Numbered from the stretch's first letter, positions 35,197 to 45,236 are shown. The stretch is 64,000 nt of DNA from Rusavskia elegans (GCA_011316305.1 SAUG01000030.1:1-64000), one strand, 5' to 3'. A program made the numbers and translations. Notes: generated from the letters alone by a model not told the origin.

Positions 35197-36080
35197 ATGA
35201 TGGCTGGACAACGCTCGGCTTTTATTGCCACCTTGGCTATCCTCCTCCTCAGCTTCGTCTGTTCGACCCAGGCTCGCCGCATCAAGCGAATTGACCAACA
35301 GCTATCAGCCCGCACCAAACCCATGGATTTGAGTAAATTCCAGGTACCTTTATCCAACGGTAAGCAGTCTTCCAGTCTTGATTACTAGCGAGATTGTCTT
35401 CAGCTGGCGAGCCTCCATCCGTGGTCGCCACTCGCCAGTCCACACTCTCTCTTGACCTCTGCCCACTTAATCTGGAACAAGCTTCAAATCAGGGGGAAAA
35501 CAACTAACGAGCATCACCAGGTTCCGCCACCCTACCATCCCCAACCCCCGGCCTCTCCCTCAAAGCCATCACCCTCGGCCGCGGCACCCAAAACTACACC
35601 TGTGCCGCCGGCTCCACCGCCCCTCCCTTCCCCAATGGCGCCAAAGCCAACCTCCTCGACGTCTCCTCCCTCCTCCCTCTCATCTCCTCCCCCAACAAAG
35701 CCCAAACAATCCTTAACCTCCTGCCCCAATACCTCGTCTCCTTCGATTTCAGCGTCATCCAAAACGCCTCCATCCCCATCCTCGGCAAACACATCTTCGA
35801 CGCCGCCGGCGTCCCCGTCTTCGATCTCGGTGCAAAGGGCGTTCTCAGGGCGAAGAAGATTGCTGGTATTGCTGCGCCGAAGACAGCGAGTAAGGGCGCT
35901 AATGGGCAGGGTGATGGTGCGGTCGATTGGCTGGCGTTGACGGAGGTGGAGGGGAGTGTGGGGTTGAAGGAGTGTTATAGGGTTGAGACGGCGGGGGGAA
36001 AGGCGCCGGCGAGTTGTGGTGGGGGGGCTGCGAGGAGCATTGAGGTTCAGTATGCGACGCAGTATTGGTTTTTCGGGTGA
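35197..36080 (+). CDS. secreted DUF3455-domain protein
   Basis: Exons 35197-35359 and 35521-36080 sum to 723 nt, 240 residues. The first exon encodes a signal peptide (hydrophobic core FIATLAILLLSFVCS, cleavage after STQA). The second carries the DUF3455 pattern: LKAITLGRGTQNYTCA, later FDAAGVPVFDL, GAVDWLAL, YRVETAGGKAPASC and, at the very end, VQYATQYWFFG. The family is extracellular and of unknown function; cysteines flank the domain. The 161-bp intron is long for this window, so a small extra exon inside it cannot be excluded. Third codon positions are almost all C in the first half of exon 2 and G in the second half. A different-frame 162-codon ORF at 35452-35940 is a shadow produced by this bias. 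Confidence 0.85.
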
Positions 36081-36653
36081 TGTGCTTTGGGCGGATGAGG
36101 TTATGATGGGATGATGGGAATTGGATTGCATGGGAGATGGTGTTGGTTATCTGTCTTTTGTGAATGGGTTTGGCGCGGACGGCGGCGGCTTTGGTGCTTT
36201 GTTAGATGCTGTTTAGAGACGATGTGAAGGGGTGCTTTTTGGTCTCGATGTATCGCATCGCATGACTTGGCTATAGAAACGAATATCTGAATATGCGGCA
36301 ATGACGACTCGAATTATATAGACTATGCCATTCATTCTGCATTTCCCTTGTTTCAGTCTCGCCAGAACAAGAACATGGTTCATTGTATATCTTTTGCGCG
36401 GTGGACACACAACCACCGACCTGCTCATATCAAGTCCTTTTGTCATCTACCGCATATCCGTGACTTCCGATCATCCCAGATCATGAGTAAAAGAGGCAGT
36501 CACGAGAGGGTGTTACATTCGAAGATACCAACCGCTAAGTGACTGCTGCTGTATCAATACAAGTTTGTCCCGCCATCAAATGGTGAAAGATGGGGCTCTC
36601 GCCAATACTCCCTCCCTAGCTTTCTGTTGCCAAACAGTGAGTGTTGTAACAGT
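36081..36653. other. convergent 3' region, DUF3455 / Iec3
   Basis: The two genes converge here. No further gene or repeat is seen in the 573 bp between their stop codons. Confidence 0.45.
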
Positions 36654-37876
36654 TTACTCTTCTTCCATCATTGCACCTCCCGACCCGCCAGCTCTTCCTC
36701 CCTTCCCCGTCCCCATCCCCGTCCCCGTCCCAGCCCGTTTCCTTTTTCCCGGACGACTGCTCCCTCCCTTGGGCCTATACGCGTCATCCTCGCCTCTCTT
36801 CCTCTTTCCACCCCTCCCGGTACTACCCATAGCCCCAGCCCCATCCAAGGCACCTCCAATCAAGTTCCCTTCATCATCTAGCATCTCCGGTTCCGGCCGC
36901 GCGGACGAAACCCCAGACTCCCGATCCCGATCCCGGTCCCGCTTACTCTGACCTCTGCTACCTCCTCCTCTCTCTCCTTTGATGCTTGGATGTGAAGTAT
37001 TCGGTTTCGGACTCGGTTTCGGTTTGCGCTCTTGGCCCGCTTCCGCCGGTCCGCCGGAGTCCGCGTTAGAGAAAAGGACGGGCCGGTGCTTGCGGAGCCA
37101 GTTGTAGGCGCTGACGGGGTTGCGGACTAGGTGGTCCCTTTGGTTGTCTTTGTGTGAGAGGGCTTGTTCTCGGTCCAGCGCGGCGAGAGCGGCTTCTGGA
37201 TTGGAAGACCAGAGCGCGGCATCTAGGCGATTTAGGTAGGTGTCTTCGTGTGATGGTGTGAGGTAGGCTAGGGTGTCGGATGGTAAGATGCTGGTTGGGA
37301 GCTCGTCGGGCGGGAAAGATTCGAGTGTTGTGTGGGCAACACGGTTGAAGATGGAGCCGAGGGGAGTCGGGTTTTGGAGGTATGGGTTCAATTGGGAGGC
37401 GATCTCGCGGAAGCGTGCTGGTGACATCTCGCCTCGGGAGAATTCTTGACGGGCTTCTTCGAGGGCGGCGTGAGCGGAGTGAGGGCTTGGGTGAGTAGGA
37501 GGTTGAGGATCATCAGGCTCAAGACTTGGAACAGCGGAGGGTGAAGGGGTAGGCGAAAGGGTATATCGGAGAGGTGGTGGGAGGCGGTGTGATTGATTGC
37601 AGGTGTGGAGGAGTTCGAGAAGCTGACTGGATTGTATCAGCTTGGGATGATACTTAGCAGAGTTTGCACGTACTCGTTCTGTTCTTGCAGTCGATTCGCT
37701 ATGCGGATAGTCGCCTGCTCGTCATCAAAGAGCGTATTGGACTCTCGCATCTTGGCCTTGAAGCCATGTCGCATCTTAAGATACTTTTTCCGATATGACT
37801 TGTAGGTAGGTTTGGCTGGATAGTCTGTCGGAGGCATTGTAGATGGGTCTTCCTTGTAGATGTATGGGACCGACAT
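36654..37876 (-). CDS. IEC3: INO80 complex subunit Iec3-like
   Basis: Exons 37876-37674 and 37626-36654 sum to 1176 nt, 391 residues. The N-terminal region KPTYKSYRKKYLKMRHGF with the coiled-coil continuation FDDEQATIRIANRLQEQNDQ LLELL (residues ~22-75, completed across the splice junction) resembles the Iec3 domain of INO80 chromatin remodelling subunits. A Pro/Ser linker follows, then a helical region SPARFREIASQLNPYL and a Gly/Arg/Lys-rich disordered tail with likely nuclear localisation signals (GKRKRG, PGKRKR). Assignment rests on the N-terminal block and overall architecture, remembered rather than searched. Coding-strand composition shifts from C-rich (5') to G-rich (3'). Confidence 0.7.
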
Positions 37877-39036
37877 GCTGAAGACGTTCTATGATAGAAT
37901 ACAGGATGTGAATGCTTTCCCTCGCGGTGAGCAGAAAAACCCGGACACTAAGCCTATAGGCTGGCAGTCGTAATTTCGATTACCTAATCCGGTATTCGAT
38001 TTAGCTGGCAGTCGTGGTATCGAGTAGTCAATCCAGGATTTGAGTTATAGTTTCGAGTACCCAATCGCTCGCCACGAGTTTCCTTTCTTATCATCGACTA
38101 GAGTAAGAGATTTGGGAACTAGTGCATCTCTATAACGATTTGAAGGATAAGGCTTAGCGCGTCAGGGCACAAGTCCGGATCACCCCGTTGTATATCATTT
38201 GGACTGATATGCTTGTAATGTACTGTATGGTAGCGGTTGATTTCATGAACCAATACTACGTGGGAGACTCATTTTCACTGGTCAGTACAGGCTTGTCAGC
38301 AACTGCAGGCCTCCACGGCAATAACACCGTTGACTGCGTCCGAACCACTACTTCTGCACACAATCTGTATCGCTTGGTTGTCATCGATTCATCTTGTGAT
38401 GGATGGAGAGTCCGAGCATGTTACCCATGGGTTTTGTCACAAGATGGCTGGACTTTGCAAAAAAGTCGATTCTGAGAAAGCTTGAGGTATCGGCACATAC
38501 TGCGCCTTGAACATTCAATCACTGGCATACCATTCTGCACGGTTGCACTGTTGGCTACTAGCTACGGACTACAGGCTACAGCAATTGGTGGCGGTGCAGC
38601 AGTGGATCCCCTACGTCAACATGGACGCCCCGTTAGAGTGTGCCATCTGCAGGCATATCCTAGAACAGTCACCGAACTCGACAGGCCTCCACACTGCTGA
38701 CAAGTGGTTGTTTTCTCACGCCGGACGACTGAGGGCTGTACCTCATGAAGAAGCTTGCCAACATTGCTTGGGCGCATTAACCAACTGTGCTCTGGCAGAA
38801 TGGCTGGCGACGAGCATTTTTCATGCTGTTCGACCTCGAGCAGATGGCGGGCAGTGTTGGTGGACATTGGCCCCTGCGGTCTTCAAGGCTTTTTGAGCAA
38901 CCCATTTGTGCTGTGACAGCGCTCTGCTCCGGACTCAAGCACGTGGGCAGCAAGTATAAAAGATCTTTCTTGTCTTTCATAGCGAATACCAACTGCCTTT
39001 CTCGTTTCTGTAACATCGTGTCCTGCTATCTGCGCG
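37877..39036. other. gap upstream of the caspase gene, with tandem repeat
   Basis: No gene is supported in this 1.16 kb. A decayed 44-bp tandem repeat lies at 37961-38070. Short frames at 38188-38475 and 38507-38896 have no recognisable features. Confidence 0.45.
37961..38070. repeat. degenerate 44-bp tandem repeat
   Basis: CTGGCAGTCGT begins two units at 37961 and 38005, exactly 44 bp apart. Each continues with a TCGA(T/G)TA...CAATCC-type core and a (T/A)TTCGA/TTTGA element. A third, shorter fragment (TTTCGAGTACCCAATC) follows at about 38050. Differences are mainly transitions. Confidence 0.7.
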
Positions 39037-40640
39037 ATGTCCGACGCTGGATATTCTGATGCTGACGGCATGCTTGGTGTTTTCCCCCTTGATGTCACCC
39101 CGTCCGATGTCTCTCTTGGAGAAACAAAATCCCTCAGACCAGACGTGTCTGCTACGCATGACCAGCAGCATAACAAAAAGGCTTCCATCGTTGACTATGA
39201 CGACGAAGACGAGCAACTCAACTCGGACTTTCAATTGCTTTTCGACCAGAACGCACAGGTAGGTCGACAGTCGTCATGGCGGTATGACAAAGTCGCAGCG
39301 CTTCTCATATCTTGGGACGGCTCTTGTGATGACCTGAATACACGGAGAGAGGTAGATTGAGCCTTGTTTACCATCGGTCGCCCCAGCTTACTGAATTCTC
39401 AAGGTTGATGACCTAGCAAGGATGTTTCGTGATACCTACAAATACAAGGTTCAGAATGTCAGACTGAAAAGCAACGGGGTTCACCTTCCACAAGTGCAGG
39501 TCAATAAAAGCATGGCCGACTTTGTTTTTGAGGAAGATGGTCCCTCCACGCTTTTGCTGGTGTATTATGCCGGCCACGGCACGCCGGGCCAGAGACCAGG
39601 AAACTTAGAGCTTACAGGGTAACAGTCATCTCAGTTTCCGGGACTTGATAAACCTAGATCTGACCAACAATAGGGAAAGCAGTCCTACGATCGATAACGC
39701 GGCTACGGTTGTATGGAACTATGCAGAAGCCGCTCTGCAGCAAACGAAAGCCGACATCCTCGAGATTTTTGACTGTTGCTACGCCGGCGACCTCAGTCGT
39801 GGCAGCGGCGGTCGTGGTTTTGGCACTCGATGCTTCGAATTCCTCGGTGCAACTTCTTCGGGTGCGACGACAAGGGCACCGGGCCCGAGTAGCTTTTCGT
39901 CAGGTCTCATCTGGGCCCTGGGTGTGCTTGCGAAAGAAAGTGATAGATTCACAACCAACAAGCTGGTAAATAAGATCAGAGAGGCCCCAAATTTTCCTAA
40001 GAAGCAAGTACCGGTCCTAACTGAGCGCAACGACCTCTCATCTTTGCAGCGTATCGTGATAGCTCCCTTGCTAGACGCTGATGAAGCCTCGACAGCGGCT
40101 CCGGCAGAAGAACAAGATATGAAACCGCATCAACCTTGGGGATTTCTAGATCTGAGGATCAGTCTTGAGAGGCGTCCTACCAAGGTAGAGATCGAAAAAT
40201 TTGGAAAAGACGTCTGCATGATAATGCAAACTACCGATCTGAAAGTTCGAAGCGTCAAATGGGGAGGGCTCTATCGCTCGCTGTCTGCTGATGGAATACA
40301 TTCACCCATGGTACGTAAAGCTGTCAGAACACTGTTACACATCGGCCGAAGACGTCGCATTTCTTCAACGAGCCAGTCATCCCAAGGGGCACTTTCACCT
40401 GAAAGCGCCGTCCCCATCTTTAATGCGGCTTCATCACATTCAGCAGGAACACTCCTCCCCATGTCTCCTTCTGGGTGGAGTAGTCTGCGTCGTGCGACAT
40501 ATCATTTTGATATGGGGTTTCGCAGCGTTGTGGACTGCATCGTGTCCGTCAACGTTATTAGACTGTTGGAGGAACGACAATTTCCTTCTCTTATAGGCCT
40601 TCTGGTCTTGCTTATTTCGTGCTGGGCAATGCTCCGTTAA
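39037..40640 (+). CDS. caspase-domain (peptidase C14) protein with hydrophobic tail
   Basis: Exons 39037-39351, 39404-39618 and 39674-40640 sum to 1497 nt, 498 residues. A ~80-residue acidic N-terminus precedes a caspase-like p20 domain starting at KVAALLISWD. The catalytic His163 lies in YYAGHG and catalytic Cys212 in FDCCYAGD. Further family blocks are EFLGATSSG, SGLIWALGVLAKE and PVLTERNDL. The ~190-residue remainder is Ser-rich and ends in a hydrophobic segment LIGLLVLLISCWAMLR, resembling a tail anchor. It lacks the Pro/Gln-rich prodomain and overall form of yeast-type metacaspase Mca1. It fits the other fungal group of caspase-fold proteins, whose substrates are unknown. A cell-death role is inference. 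Confidence 0.85.
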
Positions 40641-41188
40641 CAACAGAACAGCCGAAATGGACCATCAGATGAGTAGGAGACATGTGTTTGGATTTTAAAT
40701 AGAGGCTGCCCGTGTGTTTTGCGAGCAAAAGCAATGAAGCTCACTGTACACCTTTCTCTCTCCTACACCGGTCTCTGATCGCGATTCAATCGTCTAGACC
40801 TCATTCGAAAAGGAGGTCGATGGGCAAATTCGACAACACGTCACTCTGTGTGACATCGGGATAGAGCTCCAATCAGGTTTCTGTAGCTGCTTCCGCGTCC
40901 AATGGCTGATGTATGCTGGGCACCGCCGGTGGATGCCTTCTGCTACGCCCTGCTTTAATGAAGGCTGCGATCTCGGTACCGTATCAGAGGAGGACGGCTC
41001 GGCCTCCATCAGGCAACTGGGTTATGCTACTGCAGAGCCTCACGGGTTGCGCCCAAGGCCACAAGGCACGCCTACTTATAACAGAATGCCAGACAGTGGA
41101 CCGTTCGATCAATAAAGCATATCTGGTGCGCGTACCCTCCTCTGCCTTCAGCCTCGAGCTTTCTCACCCAAACGAAACAATCTGATCG
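40641..41188. other. gap without a supported gene
   Basis: Small frames (40909-41115 and 40913-41185 plus, 40794-41009 minus) overlap and show no features. This is 3' flank of the caspase gene and promoter of the small gene that follows. Confidence 0.4.
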
Positions 41189-41608
41189 ATGGCGGAGTCC
41201 TCAAATCAAGTTCGTCTGCGTATTCCTGCACCCTCTTCCTCTATGGCTGACCAATGACTTTATCTTGCAGCCCTCCCAAACCCCACAATCACCGGCTCGA
41301 TCTCGGGTCACTGTTGGGGACATAGGGAAGGTACTGCGCCCCTTTCTGAGCCTGCTTAGGCCTATAGCTTGGGGCCCCATGTAACCAATGCTGATTTGCT
41401 CCCCACGTAGCTTGACAACAGATTTGACACTGATGAAAAGGTGTAGATGAAGGATCCGGCTACCGACCTCTTCACCTGGCTTATGTACGTCGTCGAAAAG
41501 GGGTATGACGATAATAAACCCGGTTGGGAGTACAAATTGAAAGACACAAGAGATGAGTTGTACCAGCAGGGTGCTTGGGTATCGGAGAAGGAGTTGAACG
41601 AGGCCTGA
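41189..41608 (+). CDS. small unknown protein, splice form uncertain
   Basis: A chain of exons can be read: 41189-41209 (MAESSNQ), 41271-41330 (to VTVGDIGK) and 41447-41608 (MKDPATDLFTWLM...KELNEA), 80 residues. The last exon is convincingly protein-like. Between the second and third, 41411-41440 would encode LDNRFDTDEK, which fits well in style and frame, but the next codons are GTG TAG. So either this stretch is intron, with the acceptor at that TAG, or it is exon with a premature stop (CAG to TAG would be a RIP-type change). I do not recognise the family and assign no function. Confidence 0.5.
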
Positions 41609-42106
41609 TTGGAGCTTGGTGTCTCACGTTTTCCAGGCGTACGATGTTTTCACGCGGGGCGTCAGAAGCGGGTTCTGAGCATGTTTTCCAAGCTGGCTTC
41701 ATGCAAAAACTTCTCCGTTTGGTATGAATCAACATTGCCTTGTCCGAAGGCCTTGCCTGGCCTTTCAGTATCAGCCAATGTCAACTTACAATGCCTTCTG
41801 AATCGTCGAGCTCGACTGAGGCACGGGAGAGCCGCCATAATCGTGGGCGGACAAACACTTGAGCCTCAATGAGCTGGCTATATATCATCACGGTCATCTT
41901 CGTCTTTTCTTGTTTATTATATGGAGTGACATGGAGCTTACAATATCGGGGCGGCCAGTGTGTAGCAAAGCCAGCAGCGTTGAAAAGGGTGAAGCAAAGA
42001 ATTCACTACCAAGATGGAAGAATCCTCAAGCAAGGGCGAAGTTTAGGCGATGCTTTGAATGGACATTTTCCAACTGTACGTGGATGTTAAACACCAGAAA
42101 GCCAAG
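41609..42106. other. gap with a small membrane-like ORF
   Basis: A 73-codon frame at 41869-42090 begins MSWLYIITVIFVFSCLLYGV, a single strong hydrophobic segment, then a basic tail. It cannot be spliced in frame to the DUF6594 gene that starts 17 bp later. It may be a small membrane protein or chance. Nothing else is seen. Confidence 0.35.
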
Positions 42107-43479
42107 ATGACTAAAGATTTCTCAGCCATTCACCGTGCCAAAACATGGCGATTTCCTACCAGCAAGAGCATAAATACCAGCGGTATACGAAAGAAGATAA
42201 GCAAGTGCATTGTCAGAAAAAGTTCGTTGTCGGGACCCCAAATACTTACGATGAGCCGTAGCTGACCCTTCACAGTCGAGGAATGCCCAAATGGGTACCC
42301 AAAGCTGGCGGGCTTCATGGACAGCGAGGACACCTTTGGGATCTATCGTAGATTCGGCTTCCTATACTCTCGGGTCCTCCTATCCAAACAAGACGAACTA
42401 CGAAAATTGGAAGACGACCTCGATGCTATGGATCACCGAGACGCCCATACCTCCGACAGAACAAGGAAATGCTTGAAGTCGCGTGCAAAGGACTTTGCTC
42501 GAACGAGCACCAATGGATCACCGACACGCAAGGAACTGCTTCAGACGGTTGAAAGCAAGCTGTCTGAATATGGTCAGTGTCTCCCTACTCCGCAAGCTTC
42601 TTTCGCACCGCTTATGCAGCGTTTTGTTTGCTCAGGGCGAGTCCTGCTACAAGCGCAGCAAATGGTATCGCTGAACAAACCGGCCGACCGAGATCATCTC
42701 AGCGTGCAACACTTCCTTGAGAGTGGATATGAGGACAATGGTCAAAAACTGATGCCCCTGATGGAGGGGGACAATGAGTTCATCTACCGTAAAGAGGATC
42801 TTGTCACGCTTCGCCCCGGGCGAGAAAGTGCCTGGCTTGATGCGTTCGTGGAACGATTGCTCAAGATGATTCATTGCAAGCCAGTCCAGGTACGTCTCTC
42901 TGCCTCCTGATTCCCACAATTCCGACTTACACGTCAAAAAAATCGCAGTACATCTTTTGCTCCAAGGTACATATATCCTGTCCTTCTCACACGAGCAACC
43001 CATACCCCAGTTGGCTGTCCTATTGGCTCAAATTCCTGCATAGGAAACGCGACTCAAGTCCAATAGCCCCCATATCCAATATTACACCAAGCAACGCGTC
43101 GACCGGCTAGTCACGCTCATCATCAGCGGTATCATGCTCGTCCTGCTCGTCGTCCCGACTTACGCTCTCTACCGTGTGACCAACATAAAAGCCAGCACGA
43201 TGAATGCTACATGCATCGGCATCCTCCTTGTAGCCACGCTGGTCTTCTCCGCCGTGCTTTCGCTGTTCACCAAAGCTAAGAGACATGAGATACTGGGTGC
43301 CTCTGCTGCGTAGGTTTCGTCCCCTGATTGATACATTTTGTGACTAAGCGGCTGGCTGTGAGGCTGGTTTTAAGATGGTTTGGCATGGGTAATACTAACG
43401 TGATCTTAGCTACTGCGCTGTCCTGGTGGTGTTCATTGGAAACGTCAATGGTGGGAAAGGAGGGCTGCCGTCGTTGTGA
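42107..43479 (+). CDS. DUF6594 membrane protein
   Basis: Six exons (42107-42182, 42276-42572, 42636-42889, 42949-42966, 43044-43309, 43410-43479) sum to 981 nt, 326 residues. The start MTKDFSAIHRAKTWR splices in phase 1 to VEECPNGYPKLAGFM. The family pattern follows: FGIYRRFGFLYSRVLLSKQDEL, LEDDLDAMD, a helical middle with LLQAQQMVSLNKPADRD, the DLVTLRPGRES block, then C-terminal membrane helices LVTLIISGIMLVLLVVPTYA, IGILLVATLVFSAVL and, after the last intron (TACTAAC branch site), AAYCAVLVVFIGN. Exon 4 is only 18 nt. DUF6594 proteins are numerous in Pezizomycotina and uncharacterised. The gene is intact although no long ORF marks it. It follows the caspase gene by 1.5 kb in the same direction. 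Confidence 0.82.
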
Positions 43480-43804
43480 GTGGTGGTTTCAGGATATCAG
43501 GGGTAAAATTGATGATGAAGAGAAGAAGAAAAGCCGGTCATGAGAATTTGTCATGAGGGACGACCACAAGCAAAGTTGAAGTTCAGCCATCGATTAATAT
43601 ATGACTCAATTGATCTTCTTGTTGAAGAAGGATCATGGTTTTCATCCATGGCAGCGTGTTTTCCTGTCAGTACCAACGCCGTTGTCCGTAGTCTGCTCGA
43701 TGTAGTCGGGAAGACAGGCTTTTTGAGCAATCATGCTGATCGGATGTAAGAATGCCATGTCTTCGTGTAGCCTCGTTGTACTAGATCAGTGGATCACTAC
43801 CATA

Positions 43805-44470
43805 CTCGTCAGAACAAGAATAGATTGCATTGAGGGGTCACAACAACCGGTACCTCGATAAGGGATATCGTCCTAACGATTGCACAGATGTTGCCGTACA
43901 GCTGATCTGTTGACCCGTAACGTCACGCTCAATAGTACAGTAGACTTGTAGTGACTTGGATGGGTCTTCCTAACCGTGTCCCCCTACCTTTCTGCTCGTG
44001 CCCCCTTTGAGTCATAGGCGCGGGCCAAGGTACTTGATCTACAGTGACGACATCACCGCGCGGCAAGTACCAGATGCCGCTCTCCCTGTTCCACCTCGCT
44101 GGCGGTCATGTAGGGCTATACCCCACTCTTTATAAATAACCTTAGAGATTTCTCTTATTCAACCACCTACTATAATCCTTAGTTGTAAAGATTTAGGCGA
44201 AGGTCTCCTATAAGCGGGGTAATTCCGGCGGCAGCGAGTAAGAAGCGACAGGAAGGATACTTAGGCAGCCGTTTATAAGCCTATATAATTAAGCGTATAG
44301 ATACGCCCGATCAAGTATCGTCTCCGCGGAATCTCGCGCTCATGACTCAAAGGGGGCACGAGCAGAAAGGTAGGGGGGCACGGTTAGAAAGACCCACTTG
44401 GATCTACATTATGAGCGCCAGATGTGTGGGTTGCTATGCCCACATTGCAATCTATTCTTGTTCTGACGAG
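43805..44470. mobile_element. outer inverted-repeat element (about 224 bp without insert), interrupted
   Basis: The left end CTCGTCAGAACAAGAATAGA (43805 on) and the right end TCTATTCTTGTTCTGACGAG (to 44470) are perfect inverted repeats over at least 24 bases (through TTGCA), with weaker matching inwards. The duplication CCATA lies immediately outside both ends (43800-43804 and 44471-44475). This indicates a 5-bp target-site duplication. No coding capacity remains, so this is a non-autonomous DNA element. Removing the inner insertion at 43961-44396 and its 6-bp duplication leaves about 224 bp. Two other decayed copies lie near 17.9 and 26.1 kb. Confidence 0.85.
43961..44396. mobile_element. 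inner inverted-repeat element (MITE) nested in the outer one
   Basis: It begins TGGGTCTTCCTAACCGTG and ends with the near-exact reverse complement CACGGTTAGAAAGACCCA. The terminal inverted repeat runs about 58-60 bp with few mismatches, including CTTTCTGCTCGTGCCCCC and its complement. CTTGGA flanks both ends (43955-43960 and 44397-44402), a 6-bp target duplication (7 bp, ACTTGGA, if the last base is shared). The interior is TpA-rich and imperfectly palindromic, consistent with RIP damage. No ORF is present. Confidence 0.85.
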
Positions 44471-45203
44471 CCATAGGTACAACTCTTTGGCCAGTGATAC
44501 CCTCTCTCTTCACACCGGTGAGTAAGACATTATTTATGCAAAGAGGACGGAATGGTGGGAACCTCCATACAAGATCGCGGTCGCAAAGTCCAGTAAATGC
44601 AGCCGCAACCTATTCCACCGTCTCACTACATCCATGCCAACTTGCCTACAATAGATACATACATCGATCCGACTATTCAAAAGCTGCAGGACGGATTCGG
44701 GGCAATCTCGATATCCAAATTCGGCGTCACGCCCTGCGGATCGAGATTCGAGCAGTATATACACCCTACCACCAATCACCACAGTACGTGAATACCTACT
44801 TACACTCTGGTACCCATCCCCACCATCGCTCAATGCCCGATACGCACTTGTATCAATATCGGATAGAGAAAATTATACATGGTACTAGAGGAAAGTAAGA
44901 AGACTCACATGGTAGGAGTCGCAGACGACAAATTCACGCTGAGGCGGATGGTAGCTGTGCAGAGATCTTGAAACGAGAAGTCTTCAGTAAGGCCATACTT
45001 CGAGTGGACTGAAGTAGCGAGGCTCATCGGAACAAGATGTGCGGAACGCCATGACTGAATACTCTTTTCATGACCCAGAATCCCATAATACGAGCCGAGT
45101 ATGTCCCATCCTTGCCAGAACACCACGCTGTGCAAAATTGATCCACCGCTGTGATATCAAGACAGAAAGTTCCTAATAGTAAGACAATAGCCCACGGCTG
45201 TTC

Positions 45204-45222
45204 AAAAAAAAAAAAAAAAAAA
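45204..45222 (+). repeat. A19 homopolymer
   Basis: Nineteen consecutive A on the plus strand begin 33 bp downstream (in transcriptional sense) of the PRELI gene start of 3' flank, with 14 bp between the tract and that gene's stop codon. On the minus strand this reads as a T tract in the 3' region of that gene. Confidence 0.9.
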
Positions 45223-45236
45223 GCCACGTTCGATCA

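Larger units (their letters stand above)
43480..45236. other. repeat-bearing gap
   Basis: This 1.76-kb gap holds the nested inverted-repeat elements (43805-44470), a frame at 44494-44898 without recognisable features, and a 19-base A tract at 45204-45222. No gene is supported. Confidence 0.5.

Noticed and set aside
35452..35940. 162-codon plus-strand ORF and 199-codon minus-strand ORF over the DUF3455 exon
   Set aside because: They are out-of-frame shadows of a C-then-G biased exon. The true frame, 35521-36080, carries the DUF3455 pattern to its conserved end.
42107..43479. Interpretation of the DUF6594 locus as a pseudogene
   Set aside because: All stops fall in introns with good GT/AG ends. 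Six exons sum to a multiple of three and restore the family pattern to the last helix.
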